64,000 nucleotides of DNA, from contig NZ_CP058907.1 of the NCBI RefSeq assembly GCF_013415845.1, positions 4,464,001 to 4,528,000 of the forward strand. The letters run 5' to 3'. This DNA is from Rhodopseudomonas palustris (lineage in GTDB: Bacteria > Pseudomonadota > Alphaproteobacteria > Rhizobiales > Xanthobacteraceae). How positions within the stretch are numbered: position 1 is the stretch's first letter; each line of letters starts with the position of its first letter. Below are positions 8,731 through 19,200 of this stretch, piece by piece. A program made the position numbers and the translations under genes. The notes under the pieces are model-generated. The model saw nothing but the letters and a program-made list of their open reading frames with translations. It ran no database searches and was not told the DNA's origin.

Positions 8731-9909
8731 TTACTTCTTCGTCTTGCCCGGATCCTTCACCGCGTCGACCTTGTCGAACTCGACGTTGTAGAGCTCGCCA
8801 TCGACCTTCTCGACCTTGCGGATATAGACGTTCTGGACGATGTCGCGGGTGTCGGGGTCGATCGAGATCGGGCCGCGCGGGCTTTCCCAAGCCATGCCCT
8901 TCATCGCGGCGATCAGCGAATCGCCGTCGGCCTTGCCGCCGGTCTTCTTCAGCGCCTCGTAAATCAGGTGGATGCCGTCGTAGCCGCCGACCGCCATGAA
9001 GCCGGGCCGCTGGCCGAATTCCTTCTTGTAGGCGGCGACGAACGCCTTGTTCTTCTCCGACGGATGCGCCGCCGAATAGATGTGCGCGGTGACCACGCCG
9101 ATCGCGGCGTCGCCCATGCTGTTCAAGAGGTCGTCGTCCATCACGTCGCCGGGGCCGATCACTTTGATGCCCGACTTGTCGAGGCCGCGCTCGGCGAACT
9201 GCTTCATGAAGTTGCCGCCCTGACCGGCCGGAACGAACACGAACATCGCGTCCGGCTTGGAGTCCTTGGCGCGCTGCAGGAACGGCGCGAAGTCCGGATT
9301 GGCGAGCGGCACCTTGACCTCTTCGACGATCTGACCGCCGCCGGCGGTGAAGCGCTCCTTGAACGCCGCCAGCGCGTCATTGCCCGGCGCGTAGTCGGAG
9401 GTCAGCGTCACCACCTTCTTGATGCCGTTCTTCACCGCCCAATCGCCGATCACGGTCGAGGACTGCGGCAGCGTGAACGAGGTGCGGACGATATAGGGCG
9501 AGCGCTCGGTGATGATCGAGGTGCCGGCCGCCATCACCACTTCAGGCACTTTCGCCTGGGTGGCGAGCGGCGCCGCTGCGAGCGCGGCGGGCGTGATGCC
9601 GAAGCCGGCGATCACGTTGACCTTGTCATTGACGATCAGTTCCTGCGCGAGCCGCTTGGTGTTGTCCGGCACCGCGGCGTCGTCCTTCAGGATCACTTCG
9701 ATCTTCTTGCCGGCGACGGTGGAGCCGTTCTGCTTCATGTACAGCTTGACGGCATTGTCGATCTGCTTGCCGGTCGAGGCCTGGCCGCTGGTCATCGGCA
9801 CGATCAGGCCGATCTTCACGGTGTCCTCGGCATGCGCCACCGTGCTCGTCGTTGCGCCGGCAAAAGCGATGCACGCGGCGTGCAGCAGCGTTCGTCTGCC
9901 AATCAACAT
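8731..9909 (-). CDS. Liv-type ABC transporter substrate-binding protein (system B)
   Basis: Periplasmic binding protein of 392 residues. ATG at 9909 chosen: it follows AAGGAAAC and gives a signal peptide (MLIGRRTLLHAACIAFAGAT, likely cleaved after AHA near residue 28) followed at once by the mature opening EDTVKIGLIVPMTSGQ; the longer frame to 10059 has no signal. The fold is the HAAT-type periplasmic binding fold, with 'TGKQIDNAVKLYMKQNG' and 'GGYDGIHLIYEALKKTGGK'. First gene of the minus-strand operon that ends with the MetE-like gene. Ligand unknown. Confidence 0.93.
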   Translation of the reverse strand: MLIGRRTLLHAACIAFAGATTSTVAHAEDTVKIGLIVPMTSGQASTGKQIDNAVKLYMKQNGSTVAGKKIEVILKDDAAVPDNTKRLAQELIVNDKVNVIAGFGITPAALAAAPLATQAKVPEVVMAAGTSIITERSPYIVRTSFTLPQSSTVIGDWAVKNGIKKVVTLTSDYAPGNDALAAFKERFTAGGGQIVEEVKVPLANPDFAPFLQRAKDSKPDAMFVFVPAGQGGNFMKQFAERGLDKSGIKVIGPGDVMDDDLLNSMGDAAIGVVTAHIYSAAHPSEKNKAFVAAYKKEFGQRPGFMAVGGYDGIHLIYEALKKTGGKADGDSLIAAMKGMAWESPRGPISIDPDTRDIVQNVYIRKVEKVDGELYNVEFDKVDAVKDPGKTKK

Positions 9910-10249
9910 GAGTGTTTCCTTTTCCCTTGCCTCTTTTTCGAGGCTTATTGCCCATCCCACCTTAGCCGACGCGGCGTCGCGCTGTCTCACGAAGCGCACG
10001 TTGATCGGCGGGCGGAGCGTCGAGGCGCCGGATAATGTCCCATCGGCCGACGACAGCAATTTTGCCGACGATCCGACGTCCCCGGTTCCGCCGCAGGCCT
10101 AGCCATATCATTGCCACGGAAACTGAAATGATGGTGCGATATCAGGTATGCTGTTATCCAATAGCGGTGCGGGTTTGGAGCGATCGTCCGAACGCGGTAA
10201 ACAGCCGCGGCGGCGCCTTCCGCCGGTGACGACGAAGCGAGATGTATCG
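9910..10249. other. Divergent intergenic region, 340 bp
   Basis: Lies between the divergently transcribed system B binding-protein gene and a small lipoprotein gene, so it must hold the promoters of both. No convincing sigma-70 hexamer pair, operator or RNA gene was recognised. The short open frames crossing it lack ribosome-binding sites. Confidence 0.5.
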
Positions 10250-10546
10250 ATGCGAGTTGGGTTGGTTAGGGGGCTGCGCGCAGCGGGCGCCGTGGTGATG
10301 CTGGGCGCGCTGACGGGCTGCGGCTCGATCAACAGCGCGCTCACCACCGGGATGGCGGACTATGTGCCGCAGTGGGCCGGAGGACTGCCGGCGGACGCCC
10401 CACCGCGCCCTGGTACCGCCAGGTACGACGCCTATATGAAGGAGCAGGAACGGCTCCGGAAAATGCCGGCGGCCGAGCGGGAAAAGCTCGAAGCGGCACG
10501 GGCCGCCGAAACCGGGCAGCCGCCTGCCGGCGCGCCGGCCCGATAG
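10250..10546 (+). CDS. Small lipoprotein, unknown function
   Basis: 98 residues from the ATG at 10250. The start gives a signal peptide ending in the lipobox LTGC (residues about 20-23), so a lipid-anchored envelope protein is predicted; an in-frame upstream start at 10148 would bury the signal. The mature part is short, polar, with a charged segment (KEQERLRKMPAAEREKLEAA) and a Pro/Ala-rich tail. No known domain recognised. It lies 55 bp upstream of the DUF2939 gene and may be co-transcribed with it. Confidence 0.7.
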   Translation: MRVGLVRGLRAAGAVVMLGALTGCGSINSALTTGMADYVPQWAGGLPADAPPRPGTARYDAYMKEQERLRKMPAAEREKLEAARAAETGQPPAGAPAR

Positions 10547-10601
10547 GACGAACGCCAGCCGTCGTCCTCAACTCCCGCGTCTCTCGGAGTTTTGGACCTT
10601 C

Positions 10602-11189
10602 ATGCGTAGGTTCTTCGGCGGCATCGCCGCGCTCATCATCCTGGTCATCGTCTATGTCGGCTCCGCGGTCGCCTCGCTCGGCGGCCTTGCCGACGCGGTG
10701 CGCCGCGGCGACGGCGCCGCCGTGATCGCCCGCACCGACGTCAAATCACTGACGCAGTCACTGGCCGACCAGATCGTCGCGGCCTATCTCGACCGGATCG
10801 GACAGACCCGCGAGATCCGCCCCTCCGAGCGCATGCTGGTGCGCGCCGCCGGCCTTGGTGTTGCCGACGCGATGATCGCCAAGATGCTGACACCCGAACA
10901 TCTGACGCAGCTATTGAAGACCGGAAAGCTGCAGGGCATTCAGGACCTGCCGCCGATCGCCGGCCTGCCGCAGCTCGGCGACATCGACACCAAGAACGTG
11001 GTGGCGACGCTCGGCCGGTTCCGCTTCGTCGAGCCGGTCGAATTTGCGGTGCGGATCAGCGATGCCACCGATAGCGACAATTCCAGCGAGATCCGGCTGC
11101 ACTTCGCCGGTTCAGGCTGGAAGCTCGCAGGCCTGGTGCTGCCGAACCGCATCGCGGGCGAGCTTGCGGCAGCGCTGCCGGCCAAATAA
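10602..11189 (+). CDS. DUF2939 family membrane-anchored protein
   Basis: 195 residues. One N-terminal membrane segment (about residues 5-25, RFFGGIAALIILVIVYVGSA) is followed by a domain in which the pattern 'LADAVRRGDGAAVIARTDV' and 'SLADQIV' matches the DUF2939 family of proteobacterial proteins. The role of the family is not known. It ends 7 bp from the convergent purU stop, leaving no room for a terminator between them. Confidence 0.75.
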   Translation: MRRFFGGIAALIILVIVYVGSAVASLGGLADAVRRGDGAAVIARTDVKSLTQSLADQIVAAYLDRIGQTREIRPSERMLVRAAGLGVADAMIAKMLTPEHLTQLLKTGKLQGIQDLPPIAGLPQLGDIDTKNVVATLGRFRFVEPVEFAVRISDATDSDNSSEIRLHFAGSGWKLAGLVLPNRIAGELAAALPAK

Positions 11190-11196
11190 GCCGGCG

Positions 11197-13037
<1,841 letters not shown>

Positions 13038-13284
13038 GGCGCGAAACGTCGCAGACCTCACCACCGCTCGATCAGACGACGTTCCATTTGACGGAATTTG
13101 AGACAGGAAGACCTGTCCATCTTCTGGACGGCATGACGCAACTCTCGGCAACTAGCTACCGATCGCTGACAGCTCCGCTGTATATTAACTAATCGTCAGC
13201 AAAGGGCGGTTGAAACGCAGGAGTGATCTGGGCTAACACCGAAACAACAATCTAACGAATAAACCTTTCAGGGAGGACTGCTAT

Positions 13285-14517
13285 ATGCGCAAAGCTCTGC
13301 TCGCAGCCGTCGCAATCGCGCTGCCGATGTTTGGATCGGTGGCGGTCGCGCAAGAGACCGTCAAGATCGGCTACATCGATCCGCTGTCCGGCGGCGGCGC
13401 CAGCGTCGGCGAAGGCGGCCTCAAGACCTTCCAGTATCTGGCCGACGAGCTCAACGCCAAGGGCGGCATCCTCGGCAAGAAGGTCGAAATCGTTCCGCTC
13501 GACAACAAGACCAATCCGCAGGAAAGCCTGATCCAGGCGCAGAAGGCGATCGACGCCGGCGTGCGCTACGTCACCCAGGGCAACGGCTCGTCGGTTGCCG
13601 GCGCGCTGTCCGACTTCCTCACCAAGTACAACGAGCGAAACCCCGGCAAGGAAGTGCTTTACTTCAATTACGCCGCGGTCGATCCGGTGCTGACCAACGA
13701 AAAGTGCAGCTTCTGGCACTTCCGCTGGGACGCCAACTCCGACATCAAGATGGAGGCGCTCACCAACTACATGAAGGACGTCCCGTCGATCAAAAAGGTC
13801 TATTTGATCAACCAGGACTATTCCTTCGGTCAGTCGGTGCGGACCCAGGCCCGGGCGATGCTGGGCAAGAAGCGTCCGGACATCGAGATCGTCGGCGACG
13901 AACTGCATCCGCTGCTGAAGATCAGCGACTTCGCCCCCTACGTCGCCAAGATCAAGGCGTCCGGCGCCGACACCGTCGTCACCGGCAACTGGGGCCAGGA
14001 CATCGCGCTGCTGCTGAAGGCGGCCGCCGACGCTGGCCTTAAGGTCAGCTGGTACACCTACTACGCCGGCGGCGCCGGTGGCCCGACTGCGATCAAGCAG
14101 ACCGGCCTCAACCATCAGGTGTTCCAGATCACCGAAGGCTTCGCCAACGTCGACCACAAGCAGTCGCAGGACTTCGAGAAGGCGTTCCGCGCCAAGGTCG
14201 ACCTGAGTCTGTGGTATCCGCGCGCTGTGAACGAGATGCGGATGTTCGCGGCCGCGGCTGAAAAGGCCAAGTCGCTGGACCCGGTGAAGGTCGCTCAGGC
14301 GCTCGAAGACATGAAGTTCGAAGTGCTCGACGGCGGCGAAGGCATCATGCGGAAGGACGACCACCAGTTCTTCCAGCCGATCTACATCTCGTCGTTCGGC
14401 GACATTCCGGCCGGCCAGTTCGATGAAGAAAAGACCGGCTGGGGCTGGAAGCAGGTCGCAAAGATCGACACCGCCCAGACCATGCTGCCGACCACTTGCA
14501 AGATGGACCGGCCGTAA
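13285..14517 (+). CDS. Liv-type ABC transporter substrate-binding protein (system C)
   Basis: Periplasmic binding protein, 410 residues. Strong ribosome-binding site (GGGAGGA) before the ATG; signal peptide MRKALLAAVAIALPMFGSVA, cleaved near AVA-QE. The mature part opens ETVKIGYIDPLSGGGASVGE, standard for the HAAT family. The segment 'LYFNYAAVDPVLTNEKCSFW' and a C-terminal Cys ('MLPTTCKMD') could form a disulfide. Upstream 13038-13284 must contain the promoter; a small hairpin GACAGG-AAGA-CCTGTC sits at about 13102. Ligand unknown. Confidence 0.93.
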   Translation: MRKALLAAVAIALPMFGSVAVAQETVKIGYIDPLSGGGASVGEGGLKTFQYLADELNAKGGILGKKVEIVPLDNKTNPQESLIQAQKAIDAGVRYVTQGNGSSVAGALSDFLTKYNERNPGKEVLYFNYAAVDPVLTNEKCSFWHFRWDANSDIKMEALTNYMKDVPSIKKVYLINQDYSFGQSVRTQARAMLGKKRPDIEIVGDELHPLLKISDFAPYVAKIKASGADTVVTGNWGQDIALLLKAAADAGLKVSWYTYYAGGAGGPTAIKQTGLNHQVFQITEGFANVDHKQSQDFEKAFRAKVDLSLWYPRAVNEMRMFAAAAEKAKSLDPVKVAQALEDMKFEVLDGGEGIMRKDDHQFFQPIYISSFGDIPAGQFDEEKTGWGWKQVAKIDTAQTMLPTTCKMDRP

Positions 14518-14526
14518 GCCTCGCAC

Positions 14527-14614
14527 CGTCATGCCCGGCCTCGTGCCGGGCATTCACGCCTTCGGCGTGAAAACACAACAGACGTGGATGGCCGGGACAA
14601 GCCCGGCCATGACG
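14527..14614. repeat. Dispersed palindromic repeat (GTCATGCCCGGC type)
   Basis: Opens CGTCATGCCCGGCCTCGTGC and closes GCCCGGCCATGACG, with internal small hairpins CCCGGC-CTCGT-GCCGGG and CACGCCTTCGGCGTG. It lies between the binding-protein gene and livH of system C, the same relative position as repeats in systems A and B. Confidence 0.8.
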
Positions 14615-14645
14615 ACCTCACATCGTCAGGCGGCCTAACCCCATC

Positions 14646-15593
14646 ATGCTCGAGCTGATCGTCATTTCCACCCTCAATGGCGTTCTGTACGGAATGCTGC
14701 TGTTCTTGATGGCGAGCGGGCTCACCGTCATCTTCAGCATGCTCGGCGTGCTGAACTTCGCTCATGCCAGCTTCTATATGCTCGGCGCCTTCTTCGGCTA
14801 TCAGATCAGCCGCTGGACAGGGTTCTGGCCGGCGCTGCTGATCGCGCCGCTGCTCGCCGGCGCGATCGGCGCAGCGGTCGAACGCTTCGGCCTGCGCCGC
14901 GTCCACCGCAACGGCCATGTCGCCGAACTGCTGTTCACCTTCGGGCTCGCCTTCGCGATCGAAGAGGTGGTGTCGATCATCTGGGGCAAGGTTCCGGTCG
15001 ATTACCGCACCCCGGCCCTGCTCGACTTCCCGGCGTTCACGATATTCTCCACCAATTACCCCGCCTACAAGATGTTCATGCTGGCAGTGTCGGTGGTGAT
15101 CTTCATCGGCCTCCTGGTGGTGCTGAAGAAGACCCGGATCGGCCTGATCGTTCAGGCGGCGCTGACCCACCCACACATGGTCGCGCATCTCGGCCATAAC
15201 GTCGAACGGATCTTCATGCTGGTGTTCGGCGTCGGCACTGCGCTGGCCGCCGTTGCCGGCGTGATCGCGGGCCCGTCGCTGGTGACGCAGTCCAACATGG
15301 CTTCGCTGCTCGGGCCGATCCTGTTCGTCGTCGTGGTGGTCGGCGGCCTCGGCTCGCTGCCCGGCGCCTTCATCGCCTCGCTGCTGATCGGGCTGCTGCA
15401 GACCTTCGCGGTGTCGATCAACGCTTCGCCCGCAACGCTGTTCGGTCCGCTCGGTCCCGATCTCGCCGCCTCCTGGCTCAACGACATCTGGAACGTGACC
15501 ATCGCTCAGATCGCACCGATCATGCCGTATCTGCTGCTCGTGCTCATCCTGATCTTCCGGCCGATGGGGCTGTTGGGAACCCGCGAAACATGA
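14646..15593 (+). CDS. livH: Liv-type ABC transporter permease LivH (system C)
   Basis: Inner-membrane permease, 315 residues, with the LivH landmark 'GVLNFAHASFYMLGAFFGY' and 'VVGGLGSLPGAFIASLLIGL'. A central periplasmic loop 'GKVPVDYRTPALLDFPAF' is longer than in the LivH of systems A and B. Its stop overlaps the livM start by 4 bp. Confidence 0.93.
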   Translation: MLELIVISTLNGVLYGMLLFLMASGLTVIFSMLGVLNFAHASFYMLGAFFGYQISRWTGFWPALLIAPLLAGAIGAAVERFGLRRVHRNGHVAELLFTFGLAFAIEEVVSIIWGKVPVDYRTPALLDFPAFTIFSTNYPAYKMFMLAVSVVIFIGLLVVLKKTRIGLIVQAALTHPHMVAHLGHNVERIFMLVFGVGTALAAVAGVIAGPSLVTQSNMASLLGPILFVVVVVGGLGSLPGAFIASLLIGLLQTFAVSINASPATLFGPLGPDLAASWLNDIWNVTIAQIAPIMPYLLLVLILIFRPMGLLGTRET

Positions 15594-16891
15594 CCGACCT
15601 CGCCTCCAGCGTCGCGCCGCCCCGGCCGACGCTGTCCGACCGTGCCAAGTTCTACGGACTCTGGATCGCCACCGCGCTGGTGCTGCTGCTGTTGCCGAAG
15701 CTGTTCGCTTCCGGCGGCTCGCTGACGACGTTCAGCCTGGTCGGCATCTCGATCATCTTCGCGCTGTCCTACAACATCCTGCTCGGCCAGACCGGCATGC
15801 TGTCGTTCGGCCACGCGGTGTATTACGGCCTCGGCGGCTTCCTCGCGATCCACACGATCAATATCCTCGGCTTCAACAAATGGCCGATCCCGCTGCCGTT
15901 TGTGCCTCTGATCGGCGGCTTCGCCGGCTTGTTCTTCGCCGCCTTGATCGGCTGGGTGATGACCCAGCGCTCCGGCACCGCATTCGCGATGATTTCGCTC
16001 GGCCTCGCCGAGTTGGTCGCCTCCTCGGCCCTGATCCTGCGCAGCTTCTTCGGCGGCGAGGCCGGTATCTCGGCGAACCGCACCAAGCTGTTCAAGGTGT
16101 TCGGCCTATCGTTCGGCCCGCAGATCCAGATCTACTATCTGGTCGCCGCTTGGACCCTGATCGCCATCATCGCGATGTATGCGCTGACCCGGACCCCGCT
16201 GGGGCGGATGTGCAACGCCGTCCGCGACAATCCGGAGCGGGTGCAGTTCGTCGGCTACGATCCGCACGTGGTGCGCTATCTGGCGTTCTGCTTCTCGGGC
16301 TTCTTCGCCGGCATCGCCGGTGCGCTCGCCGCGATCAATTTCGAGATCGCCAACTCGGCCTATCTCGGCGCGGTGCAGTCCGGCACGGTGCTGTTCGCGG
16401 CCTATATCGGCGGCATCGGCTTCTTCATCGGCCCGATCGTCGGAGCCATCTTTGTCACCGTGCTGTCACTGGTGCTGAGCGACCTGACCCAGGTCTGGCA
16501 GCTCTATTTCGGCCTGTTCTTCATCATCGTCGTGCTGTTCGCACCGGGCGGCATCACCGGCATCATGATGATGCATCGGCCGCTGCTGCGCGCCGGAATG
16601 CTGACGCGGATGCTGCCGAGCTATGTGATGGCTGCTCTTCCGACCCTGGCGCTGTGTCTCGGCCTGATGCTGATGATCGAAACCACGGTGCACTACACCG
16701 TCAACCCGCACGAGGATCCGAACCGGGTCGCGTTCGGTATTCCGTTCAACGCCGCTAGCCCGCTGACCTGGGTGGCTTCGGCGGTGCTGATCATCGGCGG
16801 CTTCATTCTCGCCAAGATGGCCTGGAGCCGGGTCGCCCAGACCTGGGACACCACGCTGACCGCCGCCCGCGCCAAGGTTCACGCCCTATGA
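15590..16891 (+). CDS. livM: Liv-type ABC transporter permease LivM, C-terminally extended (system C)
   Basis: Inner-membrane permease of 433 residues against about 310-360 in the other LivM proteins here. The core holds 'NILLGQTGMLSFGHAVYYGL' and the coupling region 'AAYIGGIGFFIGPIVGAIF'. After the normal LivM end (about residue 325, 'VLFAPGGITGIMMMHRP') there is an extra tail of about 105 residues with two further hydrophobic segments. Overlaps livH and livG by 4 bp each. Confidence 0.9.
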   Translation: MTDLASSVAPPRPTLSDRAKFYGLWIATALVLLLLPKLFASGGSLTTFSLVGISIIFALSYNILLGQTGMLSFGHAVYYGLGGFLAIHTINILGFNKWPIPLPFVPLIGGFAGLFFAALIGWVMTQRSGTAFAMISLGLAELVASSALILRSFFGGEAGISANRTKLFKVFGLSFGPQIQIYYLVAAWTLIAIIAMYALTRTPLGRMCNAVRDNPERVQFVGYDPHVVRYLAFCFSGFFAGIAGALAAINFEIANSAYLGAVQSGTVLFAAYIGGIGFFIGPIVGAIFVTVLSLVLSDLTQVWQLYFGLFFIIVVLFAPGGITGIMMMHRPLLRAGMLTRMLPSYVMAALPTLALCLGLMLMIETTVHYTVNPHEDPNRVAFGIPFNAASPLTWVASAVLIIGGFILAKMAWSRVAQTWDTTLTAARAKVHAL

Positions 16892-17637
16892 GCACCGCGA
16901 TCGAACTCCGTGGAGTCGAAAAGAGCTTCGGCATCACCAAGGTGATCCAGAACATCAATCTGACGATCGCGCAGGGCGAACGCCACGCACTGATCGGCCC
17001 CAACGGCGCCGGCAAATCTACCACCTTCAACTTGATCAGCGGCTATATGCGCCCGACCACCGGCAGCATCCTGCTGCGCGGCGAGGAAATCGCCGGCATG
17101 AAGCCGTTCCAGATCAACCGCCGCGGGCTGTCGCGCTCGTTCCAGGTCACCAACGTGTTCGCCAACATGACGGTGTGGGAGAATCTGCGCTGTGCCGTGC
17201 TGTGGGCGACCGGGCATCGTTACGCGTTCTGGAAGAACGTCGACAATCTGCCCGAGGTGCGCGAGCGCACCGCGCAGATCCTGGAAGACATCCACCTCAC
17301 CTCGCGCCGTGACGTGCCGGCGGGGCTTCTCACCTATGCCGAGCAGCGCGCGCTCGAGATCGGCATCACCATCGCGGGCGGCGCCAATGTAATCCTGCTC
17401 GACGAGCCGACCGCGGGCATGAGCCATGCCGAGACCGAACGCGCGGTGACGCTGATCCGCCGCCTCACCGAGGGCCGCACACTGCTGATCGTTGAGCACG
17501 ACATGAGCGTGGTGTTCGGCCTCGCCGACCGCATCTCGGTGCTGGTCTATGGCCAGATCATCGCTTCGGGGACGCCGGATGAGATCCGCGGCAATCCGAA
17601 GGTTAAGGAAGCCTATCTCGGCGAGGAGGCTGCCTGA
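16888..17637 (+). CDS. livG: Liv-type ABC transporter ATP-binding protein LivG (system C)
   Basis: ATPase, 249 residues. Walker A GPNGAGKS, signature region LLTYAEQRALEIGITIA, Walker B VILLDEPTAGMSHAE and switch VEHDM. The signature is of the LTYAEQ type, a variant common in this subfamily. Overlaps the next gene by one base (TGATG). Confidence 0.93.
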   Translation: MSTAIELRGVEKSFGITKVIQNINLTIAQGERHALIGPNGAGKSTTFNLISGYMRPTTGSILLRGEEIAGMKPFQINRRGLSRSFQVTNVFANMTVWENLRCAVLWATGHRYAFWKNVDNLPEVRERTAQILEDIHLTSRRDVPAGLLTYAEQRALEIGITIAGGANVILLDEPTAGMSHAETERAVTLIRRLTEGRTLLIVEHDMSVVFGLADRISVLVYGQIIASGTPDEIRGNPKVKEAYLGEEAA

Positions 17638-18335
17638 TGATGCTCGAGGTCAAGGATCTGCACGCCTATTACGGCAAGAGCCACATCCTGCAGGGCGTCG
17701 ACATGCATATCGACGCCGGCGAGGTGGTCAGCCTGCTTGGCCGCAACGGCGTCGGCCGCTCAACCACCGTCAAGGCGATCATGGGCGAGGTGCCGCCGCA
17801 CGGCAGCATCCTGTTCAAGGGCAAGAACATCGCCGGGCTGCCGAGCTACAAGATCGCGCATCTCGGGCTCGGCTACGTGCCCGAGCATCGTGACATCTTC
17901 CCGGGATTGACGGTTCGGCAGAACCTGATGCTCGGCGTCAAGAACCCACGCAATCCGGGCAAATGGCGACTGGAAGACATGCTCGACATGTTCTCCAACC
18001 TCAAGGCCCGTGCCGACACCCCGGCCGGCGTGCTGTCCGGCGGCGAGAAGCAGATGCTGACGATCTGCCGGACGCTGATGGGTGATCCCGAACTGGTGAT
18101 GATCGACGAGCCGACCGAAGGGCTGGCGCCGATCATAGTGCAGCAGGTCGGCGACCTCATCGCGGAAATCGCCCGCCGCGGCGTCGCCATCCTGCTGGTC
18201 GAGCAGAAGCTGTCGATCGCAATGCGGATCTCGCACCGGGTCTATGTGATGGGCCACGGCAAGATCGTGTTCGAAGGCACCCCCGACGACCTCAAGGCCA
18301 ACGCCGCCATCCGCAAGGAATGGCTGGAGGTGTGA
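17637..18335 (+). CDS. livF: Liv-type ABC transporter ATP-binding protein LivF with Arg in Walker A (system C)
   Basis: ATPase, 232 residues. The phosphate-binding loop reads GRNGVGRST, so the normally invariant Walker A lysine is arginine (codon CGC at about 17755). Other motifs are normal: signature LSGGEKQMLTICRTLM, Walker B LVMIDEPTEGLAP, switch VEQKL. The gene is otherwise intact and in a compact operon. I recall similar GRSTT loops in other LivF proteins, so this may mark a subfamily, not a defect; LivG could supply the main catalytic site. Confidence 0.9.
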   Translation: MMLEVKDLHAYYGKSHILQGVDMHIDAGEVVSLLGRNGVGRSTTVKAIMGEVPPHGSILFKGKNIAGLPSYKIAHLGLGYVPEHRDIFPGLTVRQNLMLGVKNPRNPGKWRLEDMLDMFSNLKARADTPAGVLSGGEKQMLTICRTLMGDPELVMIDEPTEGLAPIIVQQVGDLIAEIARRGVAILLVEQKLSIAMRISHRVYVMGHGKIVFEGTPDDLKANAAIRKEWLEV

Positions 18336-18499
18336 GCCCGAGCGGCTCAATTTCGGCAAAGCAGGGGCGACCTTGACGGACGGGAAGGTCCCCGCGGCGT
18401 GAGACCCTGGGGGGCGCACTGCGCACAGCACTGACGCTTCCCTGAGGGTCAGGTTCCGGGCTACCATTTCGGCCCAACCGCTGATTGCTCCTGAGCCCG

Positions 18500-19078
18500 A
18501 TGCTGCCACCTGCCCTGCTCCGCGCCGCCGACTGGTTTCGCGCTTACGCCGAGAATCCCGATCCCCTCGCCGCCACTGGCAACCTGGTGGCGCTGGTTCT
18601 GGCCGGCAACGGGCCGTTCTATCCGCTGTATGTCGCGTTCGTCGGCGGCACCGGCGGGATGCCGTGGCTGCTGCTGACGCTGCTGTCATTTCCTTGCTTC
18701 CTTGCGGTGCCGGCGCTGGCGCGAGTCCAATCGCGGCTCGGGCGGGTGACGCTGTCCCTGATCGCGACCGGCAACACGATGTTCTGCGCCTGGCTGCTCG
18801 GCGTGCCCTCCGGCGTCGAACTGTTTCTGCTGCCGTGTGCGATGCTTGCCAGCGTGCTGTTTCGTCCCAGCGAACGCCTGCTGATGCTGCCGCTGGCCGG
18901 ACTGCCGGTCGCAGCCTACCTCTTCCTGCACGATCGCTACGCGCCGCCGCCGCACAGCTACCAGCCGGCCGAATATGCCGGCCTGTTCTCGATGAACGCC
19001 TTCAGCGCCGCCATGATCTCGATCTTCATCGGCATGGTATTCTCGCGGCTGTACACGGCCGATCGGACCGGCACCTAG
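18500..19078 (+). CDS. Integral membrane protein, unknown function
   Basis: 192 residues from the ATG at 18500 (a TTG at 18485 is in frame). A short amphipathic start (ALLRAADWFRAYAENPDPLA) is followed by about five hydrophobic segments. No enzyme motif or known family recognised; the size and spacing recall membrane sensor modules, but no output domain follows. It stands alone between system C and the GT39-like gene. Confidence 0.65.
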   Translation: MLPPALLRAADWFRAYAENPDPLAATGNLVALVLAGNGPFYPLYVAFVGGTGGMPWLLLTLLSFPCFLAVPALARVQSRLGRVTLSLIATGNTMFCAWLLGVPSGVELFLLPCAMLASVLFRPSERLLMLPLAGLPVAAYLFLHDRYAPPPHSYQPAEYAGLFSMNAFSAAMISIFIGMVFSRLYTADRTGT

Positions 19079-19200
19079 CTTTTTCCGGCGCCAGTAGAAA
19101 GATCGAGAAACACCTCGTCTTATCGCGGCCGTCGCAGGCATGCTATCGGGTGATCGGAGCGGCCGGGCATCAGGGATGGTCGCGATCGCTGGGGATCTCG

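Noticed and set aside
8308..10035. A 575-codon plus-strand frame
   Set aside because: Shadow of the system B binding protein and livH; rich in Arg, Asp and His as typical for antisense frames in high-G+C genomes.
13252..14553. A 433-codon minus-strand frame
   Set aside because: Antisense of the system C binding protein, which has signal peptide, ribosome-binding site and family motifs.
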